Positions 1-6,560 of a DNA stretch of 7,870 nucleotides are shown here, one piece after another. The position numbers and the translations under genes were made by a program. Position 1 is the stretch's first letter. Every line of letters begins with the position of its first letter. The stretch lies in assembly GCA_019418525.1 (NCBI GenBank), contig DYBS01000095.1:1-7870 (forward strand), read 5' to 3'. The notes beneath the pieces were generated by a model. It saw only the letters and a program-made list of their open reading frames with translations. It ran no database searches and had not been told where the DNA came from. This DNA comes from Clostridiales bacterium (GTDB lineage Bacteria > Bacillota > Clostridia > Oscillospirales > Oscillospiraceae).

Positions 1-559
1 TGCAGATCATGGCGATGGCAATCACCACGCGCTGCTTCATGCCGCCGGAGAACTGGTGGGGGTAGCAGTCAATGCGCTCCTCCGGGTCGGGGATGCCCAG
101 CTTGCGGAACATCTCCAGCACCTTCTCCCGGGCCTGCTTTTTGGTCATGCCCTTGTTGTGCTGCAAAAGGCCCTCGGCCACCTGGTCGCCAACCTTATAG
201 ACGGGGTTCAGGCTGGACATGGGATCCTGGAACACCATGGACATCTCCGGGCCGCGCAGGGCGCGCATCTCGGGGCCATGGGGCTTTTTGATGCTCTCCA
301 GGCGGTATTCGGTGACCTTCCCGTCCCGCAGGGCGTTGTACTGGATCTTGTCGGCCTTGACCCGGGCGTTGCTGCCCAGGAAGCGCATGATGGAGTTCAT
401 GGTCACGCTCTTGCCGCAGCCGGACTCGCCCACCACGGCCAGGGCGCTGCCCCGCTTGAGCTGGAAGGAGACATTTTTGACGATCTTGACCTCTTTCCGG
501 TCGGAAATAAAGCTGGTATTCAGATTTTCTACATCCAGAATGATCTCTCGGTTGTCCAT
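1..559 (-). CDS. Peptide-type ABC transporter ATP-binding protein (DppD/OppD family), 3' end cut by window
   Basis: Cytoplasmic ATPase subunit that would power the importer encoded just upstream. The first 186 residues are present. The frame reads MDNREIILDVENLNTSF, then Walker A GESGCGKS at about residues 44-51 (Lys-50), the Q-loop MVFQDPMSSLNP with Gln-111, and the ABC signature FSGGMKQR at 170-177. The sequence leaves the window just before the expected Walker B. The MSSLNP segment after the Q-loop is typical of Dpp/Opp ATPases. The ATG at 559 follows a good GGAGGGG ribosome binding site that fills the 12-bp gap from the DppC-type gene, so the two are almost certainly cotranscribed. The signature starts with Phe instead of the commoner Leu, which is tolerated in this family. 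A second ATPase (DppF type) often follows such a gene and may lie beyond the window; this cannot be seen here. Confidence 0.95.
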   Translation of the reverse strand, partial: MDNREIILDVENLNTSFISDRKEVKIVKNVSFQLKRGSALAVVGESGCGKSVTMNSIMRFLGSNARVKADKIQYNALRDGKVTEYRLESIKKPHGPEMRALRGPEMSMVFQDPMSSLNPVYKVGDQVAEGLLQHNKGMTKKQAREKVLEMFRKLGIPDPEERIDCYPHQFSGGMKQRVVIAIAMIC

Positions 560-571
560 AATCGCCCCTCC

Positions 572-1465
572 TTACTGCTGCTTGGCGTCCAGCACGTCCC
601 GCAGGCCGTCGCCCAGGAAGTTGATGGCCAGGACGAACAGGGTGATAGCCAGGCCCGGGAACACCCAGATCCACCACTGGTTGGTGACCACGGCCACGCT
701 CTTGGCGGCGTTGAGGATGTTGCCCCAGGTGGGGGTGCTGTCCTGGATACCCAGGCCGATAAAGCTCAGGGACGCCTCCTGCAGGATGTAGACCGCCACG
801 TTGGTGGTGGTGGAGACGATGATGGGGGTCATGACATTGGGCAGGATCTGCTTGAACATGATGTTGCTCCGGCTCATACCGAAGGCCTCGCAGACCTTGA
901 CATAGGTCTCGCCCTTCAGGCTCAGGAACTCGTTGCGGACCATGCGGAAGGTGGTCATCCAGCCGGTAAAGACGAAGATGAGCAGGATGTTCACCATGCC
1001 CCGGGTGCCCAGGATGGCCACCAGCATCATCACCAGCACCAGCTGGGGGAAGGTCTGGAACAGCTCGGAGATGCGCACCAGCACCATGTCGGCTTTCCCG
1101 CCGAAGTAGCCGGCAATGGCGCCCAGCACCGCGCCGATGATGCCGGAGACCACCGAGCAGAACACACCGATGAAGATGGAGTAGCACCCGCCGAACATGA
1201 CGCGGGCGAAGAGGTCGCGGCCGATGGTATCGGTGCCGAAGAGATGGCCGTTGCCGGGGGCGCTCTTCATATTGGTCAGGTCCGGGGTGGCGTAGTCCAC
1301 GCCCGCGATGGCGCAGGCCACACAGGCCACTACCATGGCCACCACGATCACCAGGCCCAGGACCGCCAGTTTGTTGCGCAGGAATTTGCGGATATTCTTT
1401 TTCAGCAAAGAGGAGGCGGCACTTTTGTTTTGCTCTTTGATGCTGACATTGGTCACTTCACTCAT
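572..1465 (-). CDS. Peptide-type ABC transporter permease, DppC/OppC family
   Basis: Inner-membrane permease, 297 residues, close to the usual length for DppC-type proteins. After a polar cytoplasmic N-terminus there is a first membrane segment at about 34-55, then the family hallmark HLFGTDTIGRDLFARV at about 75-89. Further hydrophobic segments lie near 97-121, 142-170, 213-235 and 265-285. The EAA loop that docks on the ATPase is visible as CEAFGMSRSNIMFKQILPN (192-210). The C-terminal hallmarks EASLSFIGLGIQ and INFLGDGLRDVLD are present. The ATG at 1465 is preceded by a GAGAGGAG ribosome binding site within the 20-bp gap from the DppB-type gene. It would pair with that protein to form the translocation pore. 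The substrate cannot be read from the permease; the neighbouring aldolase suggests a sugar acid, not a peptide. Confidence 0.96.
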   Translation of the reverse strand: MSEVTNVSIKEQNKSAASSLLKKNIRKFLRNKLAVLGLVIVVAMVVACVACAIAGVDYATPDLTNMKSAPGNGHLFGTDTIGRDLFARVMFGGCYSIFIGVFCSVVSGIIGAVLGAIAGYFGGKADMVLVRISELFQTFPQLVLVMMLVAILGTRGMVNILLIFVFTGWMTTFRMVRNEFLSLKGETYVKVCEAFGMSRSNIMFKQILPNVMTPIIVSTTTNVAVYILQEASLSFIGLGIQDSTPTWGNILNAAKSVAVVTNQWWIWVFPGLAITLFVLAINFLGDGLRDVLDAKQQ

Positions 1466-1485
1466 AGCGTTTCTCCTCTCTTTCC

Positions 1486-2445
1486 CTATTCACCCAGGCG
1501 GACACGGGGATCCAGCAGGGCGTTGAGCACGTCCACCATAAAGGAACAGATTAGCATGACCGCGGCGATGATCAGGGTGATGACCATGACGGTGGGGTAG
1601 TCGTTGGAGACGATGGAGTTGGTCATGGTCAGGCCGATGCCGGGGTAGGAGAACACCGTCTCGATGACCACCGAGCCGCCGATCAGGCCGGGGATACGGA
1701 ACATGAGGATGATGAGCACCGGCTTCATGGCGTTGCGGAAGCCGTGCTTCAGGTAGACCTTCCACTCCGGGATACCCTTGGAGCGGGCGGTCTTGATGTA
1801 GTCGCTGTTGAGCACGTCCAGCATGGTGTTGCGGGCGTAGCGCATCAGCACCGCCACCATGCCGATGGTCAGGGTAGCCACCGGCAGGAACAGGTGGAGG
1901 AAGGCGTCCACAAAGGCGTTTGTGGCGTTGGGGTCTACCCGGTTGGCCGCCGGGAACCACCCCAGCTTGATGGCGAAGAGCTGGATGAGCAGGATGCCCA
2001 CCAGGAACTGGGGCACTGCCTGGCCCAGCACGGCAAAGACACGGCCGATGTAGTCCACCACGCCGTTTTGCCGGATGGCGGAGATGATGCCGATGGCGAT
2101 GCCGATGATGGAGCTGAACAGCAGGGCGTAGCCGGACAGCTCCAGGGTGTAGGGCAATCGGACGGCGATGATGTCCGCGATTTTCTGTCCCTCAAAGGAG
2201 TAGCCCAGGTCGCCCCGCACCAGGTCGCCCAGCCAGCGCACATACTGCACCAGCAGCGGGTCGTTCAGGCCCAGGCTCTCCCGCAGCTCCTCCACCAGCT
2301 CGGGCGACTGGGCCTGGACCTCCATGGACACCATGTAGGTGATGGGGTCGACACCGGTGGCGCGCAGGCCGAGGAATACGATCAGACTGATGACAAGGAG
2401 CATGGGGATCATCAGCGCGATTTTTTTCAGAATGAATTTGAGCAT
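1486..2445 (-). CDS. Peptide-type ABC transporter permease, DppB/OppB family
   Basis: Inner-membrane permease of 319 residues, normal for DppB-type subunits. The N-terminal membrane segment (about 8-28) is followed by a long external loop with the family pattern LGLNDPLLVQYVRWLGDLVRGDLGYS (58-83). Further membrane segments lie near 103-125, 137-160, 182-204, 244-264 and 285-307. The EAA loop is YIKTARSKGIPEWKVYLKHG (216-235), and the family signature VVIETVFSYPGIG (259-271) precedes the last helix. The C-terminus LLDPRVRLGE is typical. A GGGAG ribosome binding site lies about 11 bases before the ATG at 2445. It is the first permease gene after the binding-protein gene, separated by a 214-bp structured spacer, unlike the tight 12 to 20-bp spacing of the genes that follow. 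This suggests that its level is set lower than that of the binding protein. Confidence 0.96.
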   Translation of the reverse strand: MLKFILKKIALMIPMLLVISLIVFLGLRATGVDPITYMVSMEVQAQSPELVEELRESLGLNDPLLVQYVRWLGDLVRGDLGYSFEGQKIADIIAVRLPYTLELSGYALLFSSIIGIAIGIISAIRQNGVVDYIGRVFAVLGQAVPQFLVGILLIQLFAIKLGWFPAANRVDPNATNAFVDAFLHLFLPVATLTIGMVAVLMRYARNTMLDVLNSDYIKTARSKGIPEWKVYLKHGFRNAMKPVLIILMFRIPGLIGGSVVIETVFSYPGIGLTMTNSIVSNDYPTVMVITLIIAAVMLICSFMVDVLNALLDPRVRLGE

Positions 2446-2513
2446 GCTCTCACTCCCATCTTTCTCTCATGAATCCGTATTTTTCTGGGTTTGCGACTGT
2501 TCTCCGGCTGTGG

Positions 2514-2611
2514 AAAAAGGGCGCGGGGCATACCGTCCGTATGCCGCCGGTCGCCCACCGGATAGAGCGGCGGGGCCTTCCGGGGAGATACTCGCCGGAA
2601 AGCCCCGCGCC
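2514..2611 (-). terminator. Large base-paired element with U-tract between the binding-protein and permease genes; candidate partial terminator or mRNA stabiliser
   Basis: Read on the minus strand, a perfect 10-bp inverted repeat (gccccgcgcc at 2602-2611 and ggcgcggggc at 2520-2529) closes a roughly 90-nt domain. It is followed directly by C and five U (2518-2514). Inside are a 12-bp stem with one G-U pair (2572-2583 with 2595-2606, 11-nt loop), a 7-bp hairpin (2527-2533 with 2539-2545) and a 5-bp hairpin (2547-2551 with 2557-2561). The 12-bp stem and the outer stem share bases 2602-2606, so they compete. The U-tract is short, and the permease genes downstream have no clear promoter of their own. 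I therefore infer leaky termination or protection of the upstream mRNA 3' end, as is common after binding-protein genes. Confidence 0.55.
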
Positions 2612-2659
2612 TTATTGTTTCACTATGCTGTTTTGCTGACCGGAGTGCCGGCGGGAGGA

Positions 2660-4252
2660 TCAGTTGAGGGTCCAGTTCTCGTAATCGATGTCATTGACAA
2701 AGAGGGGATTGCAGAACTCCACGCCCTCGGGCAGCACCACGCGGTTGTTCACATACACATAGTTGCCGATGGTGAACAGGGGGAACTTGTAGAGGTTGGC
2801 CTGCTCCAGCTCCTGGAGCTCGGTCAGAGCGGCGTTGCGCTCCTCGGTGGTGATGGCGGCGTTGAAGTCGGCGATGGCGGCATCGAAGGTGGTGTCACCG
2901 CCGAAGATGTTGGCGAAGGTGGCGCTGTTGCTGGCGTACTCGGCGTACCACTCGCCCATGGAGAAGGAGCTCAGGCCCTTGAAGCCGATGTCGTAGTCGC
3001 GGGTGGTGAACAGGTCGGTGGTGCCGTCGTTGGAGAGGGTGGCCTCCACGGTCAGGCCGGCCTGCTGCAGGTAGTAGACCACGGTGTTGATGAGGTCCAC
3101 GGAGGTCTGGTCGTTGTTGTAGTAGCAGATCTTCAGGGTGCGGCTCATGTCGTAGCCGGAGGCAGCCAGATCGGCCTTGGCCTTCTCGGCGTCGAAGGTG
3201 TACTCAAAGCCGTTGTAGGCCTCGTGGTCGTTGGGCACACCGCTGTTGATGACAGAGGCGTTGGGGTACAGGGTGGCCAGAGTGGCGCGGTCGATGGCCT
3301 CGGCCAGAGCCTGACGGACGGCCAGAGGCTGCATGGCCTCGTTCTGGTTGCCGTCGATGCCCTTCATGTTGAAGATGAAGTACTTGTAGAACAGCACGTC
3401 CACGGGGATGGAGGTGTAGTTGTCCAGCGCGGCCATGCCCTCCACCAGGTCGGTGGCGTTGCCGTACAGGAAGTCGGCGGAGTTGGACTGGGCGGCGGTG
3501 AGGAAGTCGTTGACGAAGGAGACGGTGACGCTCTGAATCTTGGGGGCGGTGCCCTCATAGTTGGGGTTGGGGACCAGCGTGAAGTAGTTGCCCACGTTGA
3601 ACTCGCCCACCATGTAGTAGCCGGAGGTCACGGGATCAGTCCAGTAGGAGCAGGTATCGATGCTCTCACCGTCCTCGCCCTCCAGGCAGTGCTTGGGCAG
3701 GATGGCGAACTGGGCCAGGATGTTGCGCATCTCGGAGTAGGGGCTGGTGAGGGTCATGGTGATGACGTTGCCGTCGGCGGTCATGGTGTCGATCATGCCG
3801 AAGGCGGCGGAGTAGATGCTGTTGCGGCGCACGGCGGTCATGACGGTCTCGATGGACCACATGACGTCATCCACGGTCAGAGGCTCGCCGTCGGACCACT
3901 TCAGGCCCTCCTTCAGGGTGATGGTGTAGGTCAGGCCGTCCTCGCTGACCTCCACGCTCTCGGCCAGGTCGGGGCTGGTCTCGGTGAGGGAGGCGTCGGC
4001 CAGCAGGAGGGTGCGGAACATCAGGTTGGTGGCCAGGTTGTGGTTCATCCAGGGGGTGGGCACCCGGTCATCGGTGGTGGAGCCGTCGTTGGTGGACAGG
4101 ACGATGCGCAGGGAGTCTCCACCGGTCTGGGTCTGGGTCTGACCGGAGCTCTCGGACGGGTTGCCGGTGGTGGTCTCAGCGGGCTTGCCGCCGCAGGCGG
4201 CCAGCGCCAACACCATGGTCAGCGACAGGACGAGTGCAAGAATTCGTTTCAT
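2660..4252 (-). CDS. ABC transporter substrate-binding lipoprotein, family 5 (peptide/nickel type; SatA-like candidate)
   Basis: Extracellular, membrane-anchored solute receptor of 530 residues, the usual size for family 5 binding proteins. The N-terminus is a lipoprotein signal: MKRILALVLSLTMVLALAAC with a lipobox LAAC and the lipidated Cys-20. A Thr/Ser/Gln-rich linker runs to about residue 45. The family 5 entry motif is clear: LMFRTLLLADASLTETSPDL followed by LAESVEVSEDGLTYTITLKE and LKWSDGEPLTVDDVMWSIE (about 78-135). The later pattern LAVRQALAEAIDRATLA (310-326) is also typical. The ATG at 4252 has a strong AAGGAGGA site. The gene lies 76 bp after the aldolase gene and just before the permease genes. 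Family 5 includes peptide, nickel, oligosaccharide and sialic acid (SatA) receptors, so the family does not give the ligand. Linkage to a sialic acid-type aldolase favours a nonulosonic acid. I infer this and do not see it in the binding site. Confidence 0.93.
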   Translation of the reverse strand: MKRILALVLSLTMVLALAACGGKPAETTTGNPSESSGQTQTQTGGDSLRIVLSTNDGSTTDDRVPTPWMNHNLATNLMFRTLLLADASLTETSPDLAESVEVSEDGLTYTITLKEGLKWSDGEPLTVDDVMWSIETVMTAVRRNSIYSAAFGMIDTMTADGNVITMTLTSPYSEMRNILAQFAILPKHCLEGEDGESIDTCSYWTDPVTSGYYMVGEFNVGNYFTLVPNPNYEGTAPKIQSVTVSFVNDFLTAAQSNSADFLYGNATDLVEGMAALDNYTSIPVDVLFYKYFIFNMKGIDGNQNEAMQPLAVRQALAEAIDRATLATLYPNASVINSGVPNDHEAYNGFEYTFDAEKAKADLAASGYDMSRTLKICYYNNDQTSVDLINTVVYYLQQAGLTVEATLSNDGTTDLFTTRDYDIGFKGLSSFSMGEWYAEYASNSATFANIFGGDTTFDAAIADFNAAITTEERNAALTELQELEQANLYKFPLFTIGNYVYVNNRVVLPEGVEFCNPLFVNDIDYENWTLN

Positions 4253-4271
4253 TTCAGTTCCTCCTTAGTTT

Positions 4272-4302
4272 TGATTTTTAATCAGCGTCTCCCCGGAGAC
4301 GC
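4272..4302 (-). other. Two abutting hairpins in the aldolase to binding-protein spacer
   Basis: In the minus-strand transcript a perfect 8-bp repeat (gcgtctcc at 4285-4292 with ggagacgc at 4295-4302; in practice 7 bp with a CGGG loop) is followed directly by a 5-bp AT-rich hairpin (4272-4276 with 4280-4284, 3-base loop). The second ends just before the strong ribosome binding site of the binding-protein gene. There is no U-tract, so this is unlikely to be a terminator. An RNA processing or 5'-end stabilising role for the binding-protein message is possible. Confidence 0.4.
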
Positions 4303-4328
4303 AGGACGGACAGGTTGGCGGGGCTTTC

Positions 4329-5216
4329 TCAGCGGTTGGGGAGGATGTACTGCTCGTAGACCTGACGCAGCTCCTTGCGCCCGGCCTCATCCATCGGGGT
4401 GAAGGGGCGGCGCACCCCGTTGAGGTGGAAGCCCTCCATCTCCAGGATCTCCTTCACCGAGGCAAAGACGCCGTGGGCACAGATGACCTTGATGACCTGG
4501 TTCATCTGCCGCTGCTTGTCCTGGACCTGGGCCAGATCCCCGGCCACAAAGGCGTCGAACACCTTCCGGGCCAGCCAGGGCATGCAGTTGTAGGTGCTGC
4601 CGATGCCGCCGTCGGCGCCGGCGGTCAGGCCGGAGGCCAGCATCTCATCAAAGCCGTTCCACACCGCCATCTCGGGGTGGGCGGTCTTGATCTGCTCCAG
4701 GAGGAAGAGGTCGGAGCTGGTGAACTTCACGCCGGCCAGGTTGGGGTTCTTGGCCAGCTCCTCCAGCACCTCCGGCGTCAGGGAGAAGCCGGAGAAGTTG
4801 GGGAAGTTGTACACAAACATGGGCAGAGCGGTGGAACCCATGATGTCGTTGTAGTAGCGGATGATCTCCCGGGTGCTGAATTTGTAGTAGAAGGGGCTGA
4901 TGGCCGAGACCGCGTCGGCCCCCGCCTTCTCGGCGTGGCGGGTGTAGCGGATGGCCTCGTCGGTGGAGATGGCGCCCACATGGCAGATCACCTTCCGGCG
5001 GCCGGCATTGGCCTCGGTGACGGCCTCCAGGATCTTCTCCCGCTCCTCGGAGGAGAGGAGGAAAGCCTCCGCCGTGCTGCCGTTGACGTAGAATCCGTCC
5101 AGCCCCTGGTTGATCAGGTGGCACACCAGCTTCTGCAGCTCATCGTAATTGACCTTGCCGTCGCCGGTATAGGGGGTCACCAGCGCGGCATAGATGCCAT
5201 GGTACTGTTCATTCAC
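4329..5216 (-). CDS. nanA: N-acetylneuraminate lyase family aldolase (sialic acid/KDN aldolase candidate)
   Basis: Cytoplasmic class I aldolase of the DHDPS/NAL superfamily. It would cleave a 2-keto-3-deoxy sugar acid to pyruvate and an aldose through a Schiff base. From the GTG start the protein has 295 residues, close to E. coli NanA (297). Active-site residues fall where NAL has them: Ser-47 and Thr-48 in GSTAE, Tyr-136 in FVYNFP, Schiff-base Lys-164 and Thr-166 in GVKFTSSD, Gly-188, Asp-190 and Glu-191 in NGFDEML, and Ser-207 in GADGGIGSTYN. The last two motifs match NAL rather than dihydrodipicolinate synthase. Oddities are Ala in place of the second Gly of GSTGE, and Phe instead of Tyr in GYDE. 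An upstream ATG at 5258 would add 14 residues and overlap the regulator gene, but lacks a ribosome binding site. NAL enzymes also cleave KDN to mannose, which may matter here. Other 2-keto-3-deoxy acids are not excluded. Confidence 0.9.
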   Translation of the reverse strand: MNEQYHGIYAALVTPYTGDGKVNYDELQKLVCHLINQGLDGFYVNGSTAEAFLLSSEEREKILEAVTEANAGRRKVICHVGAISTDEAIRYTRHAEKAGADAVSAISPFYYKFSTREIIRYYNDIMGSTALPMFVYNFPNFSGFSLTPEVLEELAKNPNLAGVKFTSSDLFLLEQIKTAHPEMAVWNGFDEMLASGLTAGADGGIGSTYNCMPWLARKVFDAFVAGDLAQVQDKQRQMNQVIKVICAHGVFASVKEILEMEGFHLNGVRRPFTPMDEAGRKELRQVYEQYILPNR

Positions 5217-5224
5217 GATACATT

Positions 5225-5235
5225 CTTCCCTTCCC
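5225..5235 (-). promoter_or_regulatory. Ribosome binding site deciding the GTG start of the aldolase
   Basis: The minus strand reads GGGAAGGGAAG, then 8 bases, then GTG at 5216-5214. The in-frame ATG at 5258 is preceded by CTCGGACTGG, with no recognisable site. The resulting protein begins VNEQYHGIYAALVTPY, which lines up with the NanA N-terminus. This leaves a 31-bp gap from the regulator stop codon instead of an 11-bp overlap. Confidence 0.6.
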
Positions 5236-5247
5236 AAATTGACTGAC

Positions 5248-6321
5248 TTATTTTCCATCCAGTCCGAGACAGCTCTCCCGGACCATAATGGTAGGCTGAA
5301 ACAGATAGTACTTCAGGAATTCCTCCCCCGCCTGGTGGTGGATCATTTCGTATAAGATCTCAGCGGCCTTTTCACCAATCTCCAGGCTTTTGAAGGCCAG
5401 AGAGGTGATCTTGGGAGAGGAGGAGATGTCGATGGGCAGATTGTCGTACCCGATCACGCCGATCTCGCCCGAGATCCGTTTGCCCGCGTCCCGGACGGCG
5501 CGGCAGACCTCCTGCGCCACATAGTCGTTGAAGCAGAATACCGCGTCCAGCGCGGTGTCCTGCGCCAGCAGCCGGGAGGTGAAGCGATAGATCCCGTCGG
5601 GGATCTCCTCCTGGGGAAGAAAGATGCGCCCGCGCTGCACCGGCAGGCCGTACTCCTGCAGGGCGCTCACATAGCCCTGATAGCGCTCCACACTGGTGCT
5701 GTATTCGAAGCGGGCGATATAGGCGATGTTCCGGTAGCCCCGGCTGAGCAGGTGCCGGGTGGCCAGATAGCCGCCGTAGAAATCGTTGGATTTGACCACC
5801 GGTACCCGGACGCCCTCCACACCCCGGTGACAGAACACAAAGGGGATCTGGGAGTGCAGCAGGGCCCCGTACAGGTGGGAGGTCAGCTCGGCGCTGCCCG
5901 CAATCACCGGGACGATGATGAAGCCGGACACGCCGGAGAGCAGCAGGCGCTTGATGTAGCGATTCTGCTTCTCTGCGTCATCGTCGGAATTGCAGAGGAT
6001 GACGTTGGCGCCGTGCCGGCAGGCGATGTTTTCGATGCCCCGGGCCAGGGAGGGATAGACGTGGTCCATCACATTGGGCACGATGATCCCCCAGTTTTCG
6101 GTGGTCTGTACCTTGCCCTGGACCAGCCCGATGACATAGGTACCGCTGCCATTGCGGGAGTACAGCACGCCTTCGCTCTCCAGCTCCTTGATGGCCCGAT
6201 CCAGGGTAGTGCGGTTGGTGTCCAATTGGGTACAGAGTGCCGGTCGGGAGGGGAGCCGTGTGCCCGGCTCAAGCTGACTGATTTTTTCGATCAGCTGTTC
6301 TTTAATTTCTTGGTATCTCAT
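5248..6321 (-). CDS. GntR-family winged-helix regulator with LacI/GalR-type sugar-binding domain (AraR-like architecture)
   Basis: DNA-binding regulator of 357 residues. Residues 1-65 form a GntR winged helix: MRYQEIKEQLIEKI, PGTRLPSRPALCTQL, RTTLDRAIKELESEGVL and the wing SRNGSGTYV. Residues about 76-352 form a LacI-type periplasmic-binding-like domain: NWGIIVPNVMDHVYPSLARGIE, GVSGFIIVP, VERYQGYVSAL, DAVFCFNDYVA, IGVIGYDNLP and PTIMVRESC. B. subtilis AraR has this layout, in which a sugar releases a repressor from DNA. The ATG at 6321 follows GAGGAAA. As the first gene of the leftward operon, followed after 31 bp by the aldolase gene, it probably regulates its own operon and perhaps the divergent isomerase-kinase pair. 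The effector is unknown; the sensor type points to a sugar or sugar acid and not to a sugar phosphate. Confidence 0.92.
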   Translation of the reverse strand: MRYQEIKEQLIEKISQLEPGTRLPSRPALCTQLDTNRTTLDRAIKELESEGVLYSRNGSGTYVIGLVQGKVQTTENWGIIVPNVMDHVYPSLARGIENIACRHGANVILCNSDDDAEKQNRYIKRLLLSGVSGFIIVPVIAGSAELTSHLYGALLHSQIPFVFCHRGVEGVRVPVVKSNDFYGGYLATRHLLSRGYRNIAYIARFEYSTSVERYQGYVSALQEYGLPVQRGRIFLPQEEIPDGIYRFTSRLLAQDTALDAVFCFNDYVAQEVCRAVRDAGKRISGEIGVIGYDNLPIDISSSPKITSLAFKSLEIGEKAAEILYEMIHHQAGEEFLKYYLFQPTIMVRESCLGLDGK

Positions 6322-6391
6322 CTAGATATTTCCTCTGATATACGATATAACGCATAGAAATCAGCGGTTTTTATCGGCTTGCTTTGTGCAG

Positions 6392-6420
6392 ATGATATAC
6401 TAAACTGAAAAGTATTTCAA
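6392..6420 (-). promoter_or_regulatory. Probable sigma-70 promoter of the regulator-aldolase-transporter operon
   Basis: On the minus strand TTGAAA (6420-6415) and TATCAT (6397-6392) are separated by exactly 17 bases. Each differs from consensus by one base. Transcription would begin near 6385, giving a leader of about 64 nt before the regulator ATG. It is the best-scoring leftward promoter I can find by eye. Confidence 0.6.
6393..6401 (+). promoter_or_regulatory. Possible rightward extended -10 overlapping the leftward -10
   Basis: The plus strand reads TGATATACT, an extended -10 (TGnTATAAT with one mismatch), lying across the leftward -10 element. No good -35 is found 16-18 bases before it, so an active rightward start here is uncertain. 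If used, the two promoters would exclude each other. Confidence 0.25.
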
Positions 6421-6493
6421 TAGATTTTGCGGATTTCAGTCAGCTTTTCCGATAAAACGGTCAGCACGCTCGAAATGCCAAATATCCGGAGTT

Positions 6494-6508
6494 AAATTTG
6501 GTCAATTT
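6494..6508. promoter_or_regulatory. Operator-like palindrome upstream of the rightward promoter
   Basis: The sequence aaatt-tggtc-aattt is a perfect 5-5-5 inverted repeat. It shares the core AATTTGGWC with the second palindrome at 6566-6582, about 72 bp away. It lies just upstream of the candidate -35 at 6521. Confidence 0.35.
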
Positions 6509-6520
6509 ATCTCTTCCTTT

Positions 6521-6551
6521 TTGAAAATCATTTCTTTAGAATACATATAAG
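6521..6551 (+). promoter_or_regulatory. Possible promoter of the isomerase-kinase pair
   Basis: TTGAAA (6521-6526) and TATAAG (6546-6551) each differ from consensus by one base. The spacing is 19 bases, longer than ideal, so the promoter may be weak or need activation. The start would be near 6558, leaving a leader of roughly 88 nt before the isomerase ATG. Confidence 0.4.
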
Positions 6552-6560
6552 TTGAAAATA

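Noticed and set aside
56..1600. 514-codon open frame on the plus strand opposite the ATPase and DppC-type genes
   Set aside because: His- and Gly-rich shadow frame without domain features; the minus strand carries clear ABC transporter motifs.
4285..4302. Perfect GC-rich hairpin as a terminator after the aldolase gene
   Set aside because: No U-tract follows on either strand, and the binding-protein gene downstream has no clear promoter of its own, so the operon probably reads through.
2339..4402. 687-codon open frame on the plus strand opposite the binding-protein gene
   Set aside because: Composition is dominated by Gly, Val, His and Gln, as expected from reading GC-rich coding DNA on the wrong strand. 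It has no recognisable domain, and the minus strand encodes an unmistakable family 5 protein.
4329..5216. Aldolase as dihydrodipicolinate synthase (DapA)
   Set aside because: The motifs NGFDEML and GADGGIGSTYN, with the Asp-Glu pair and Ser-207, match N-acetylneuraminate lyase and not DapA. The neighbours concern sugar acids, not lysine synthesis.
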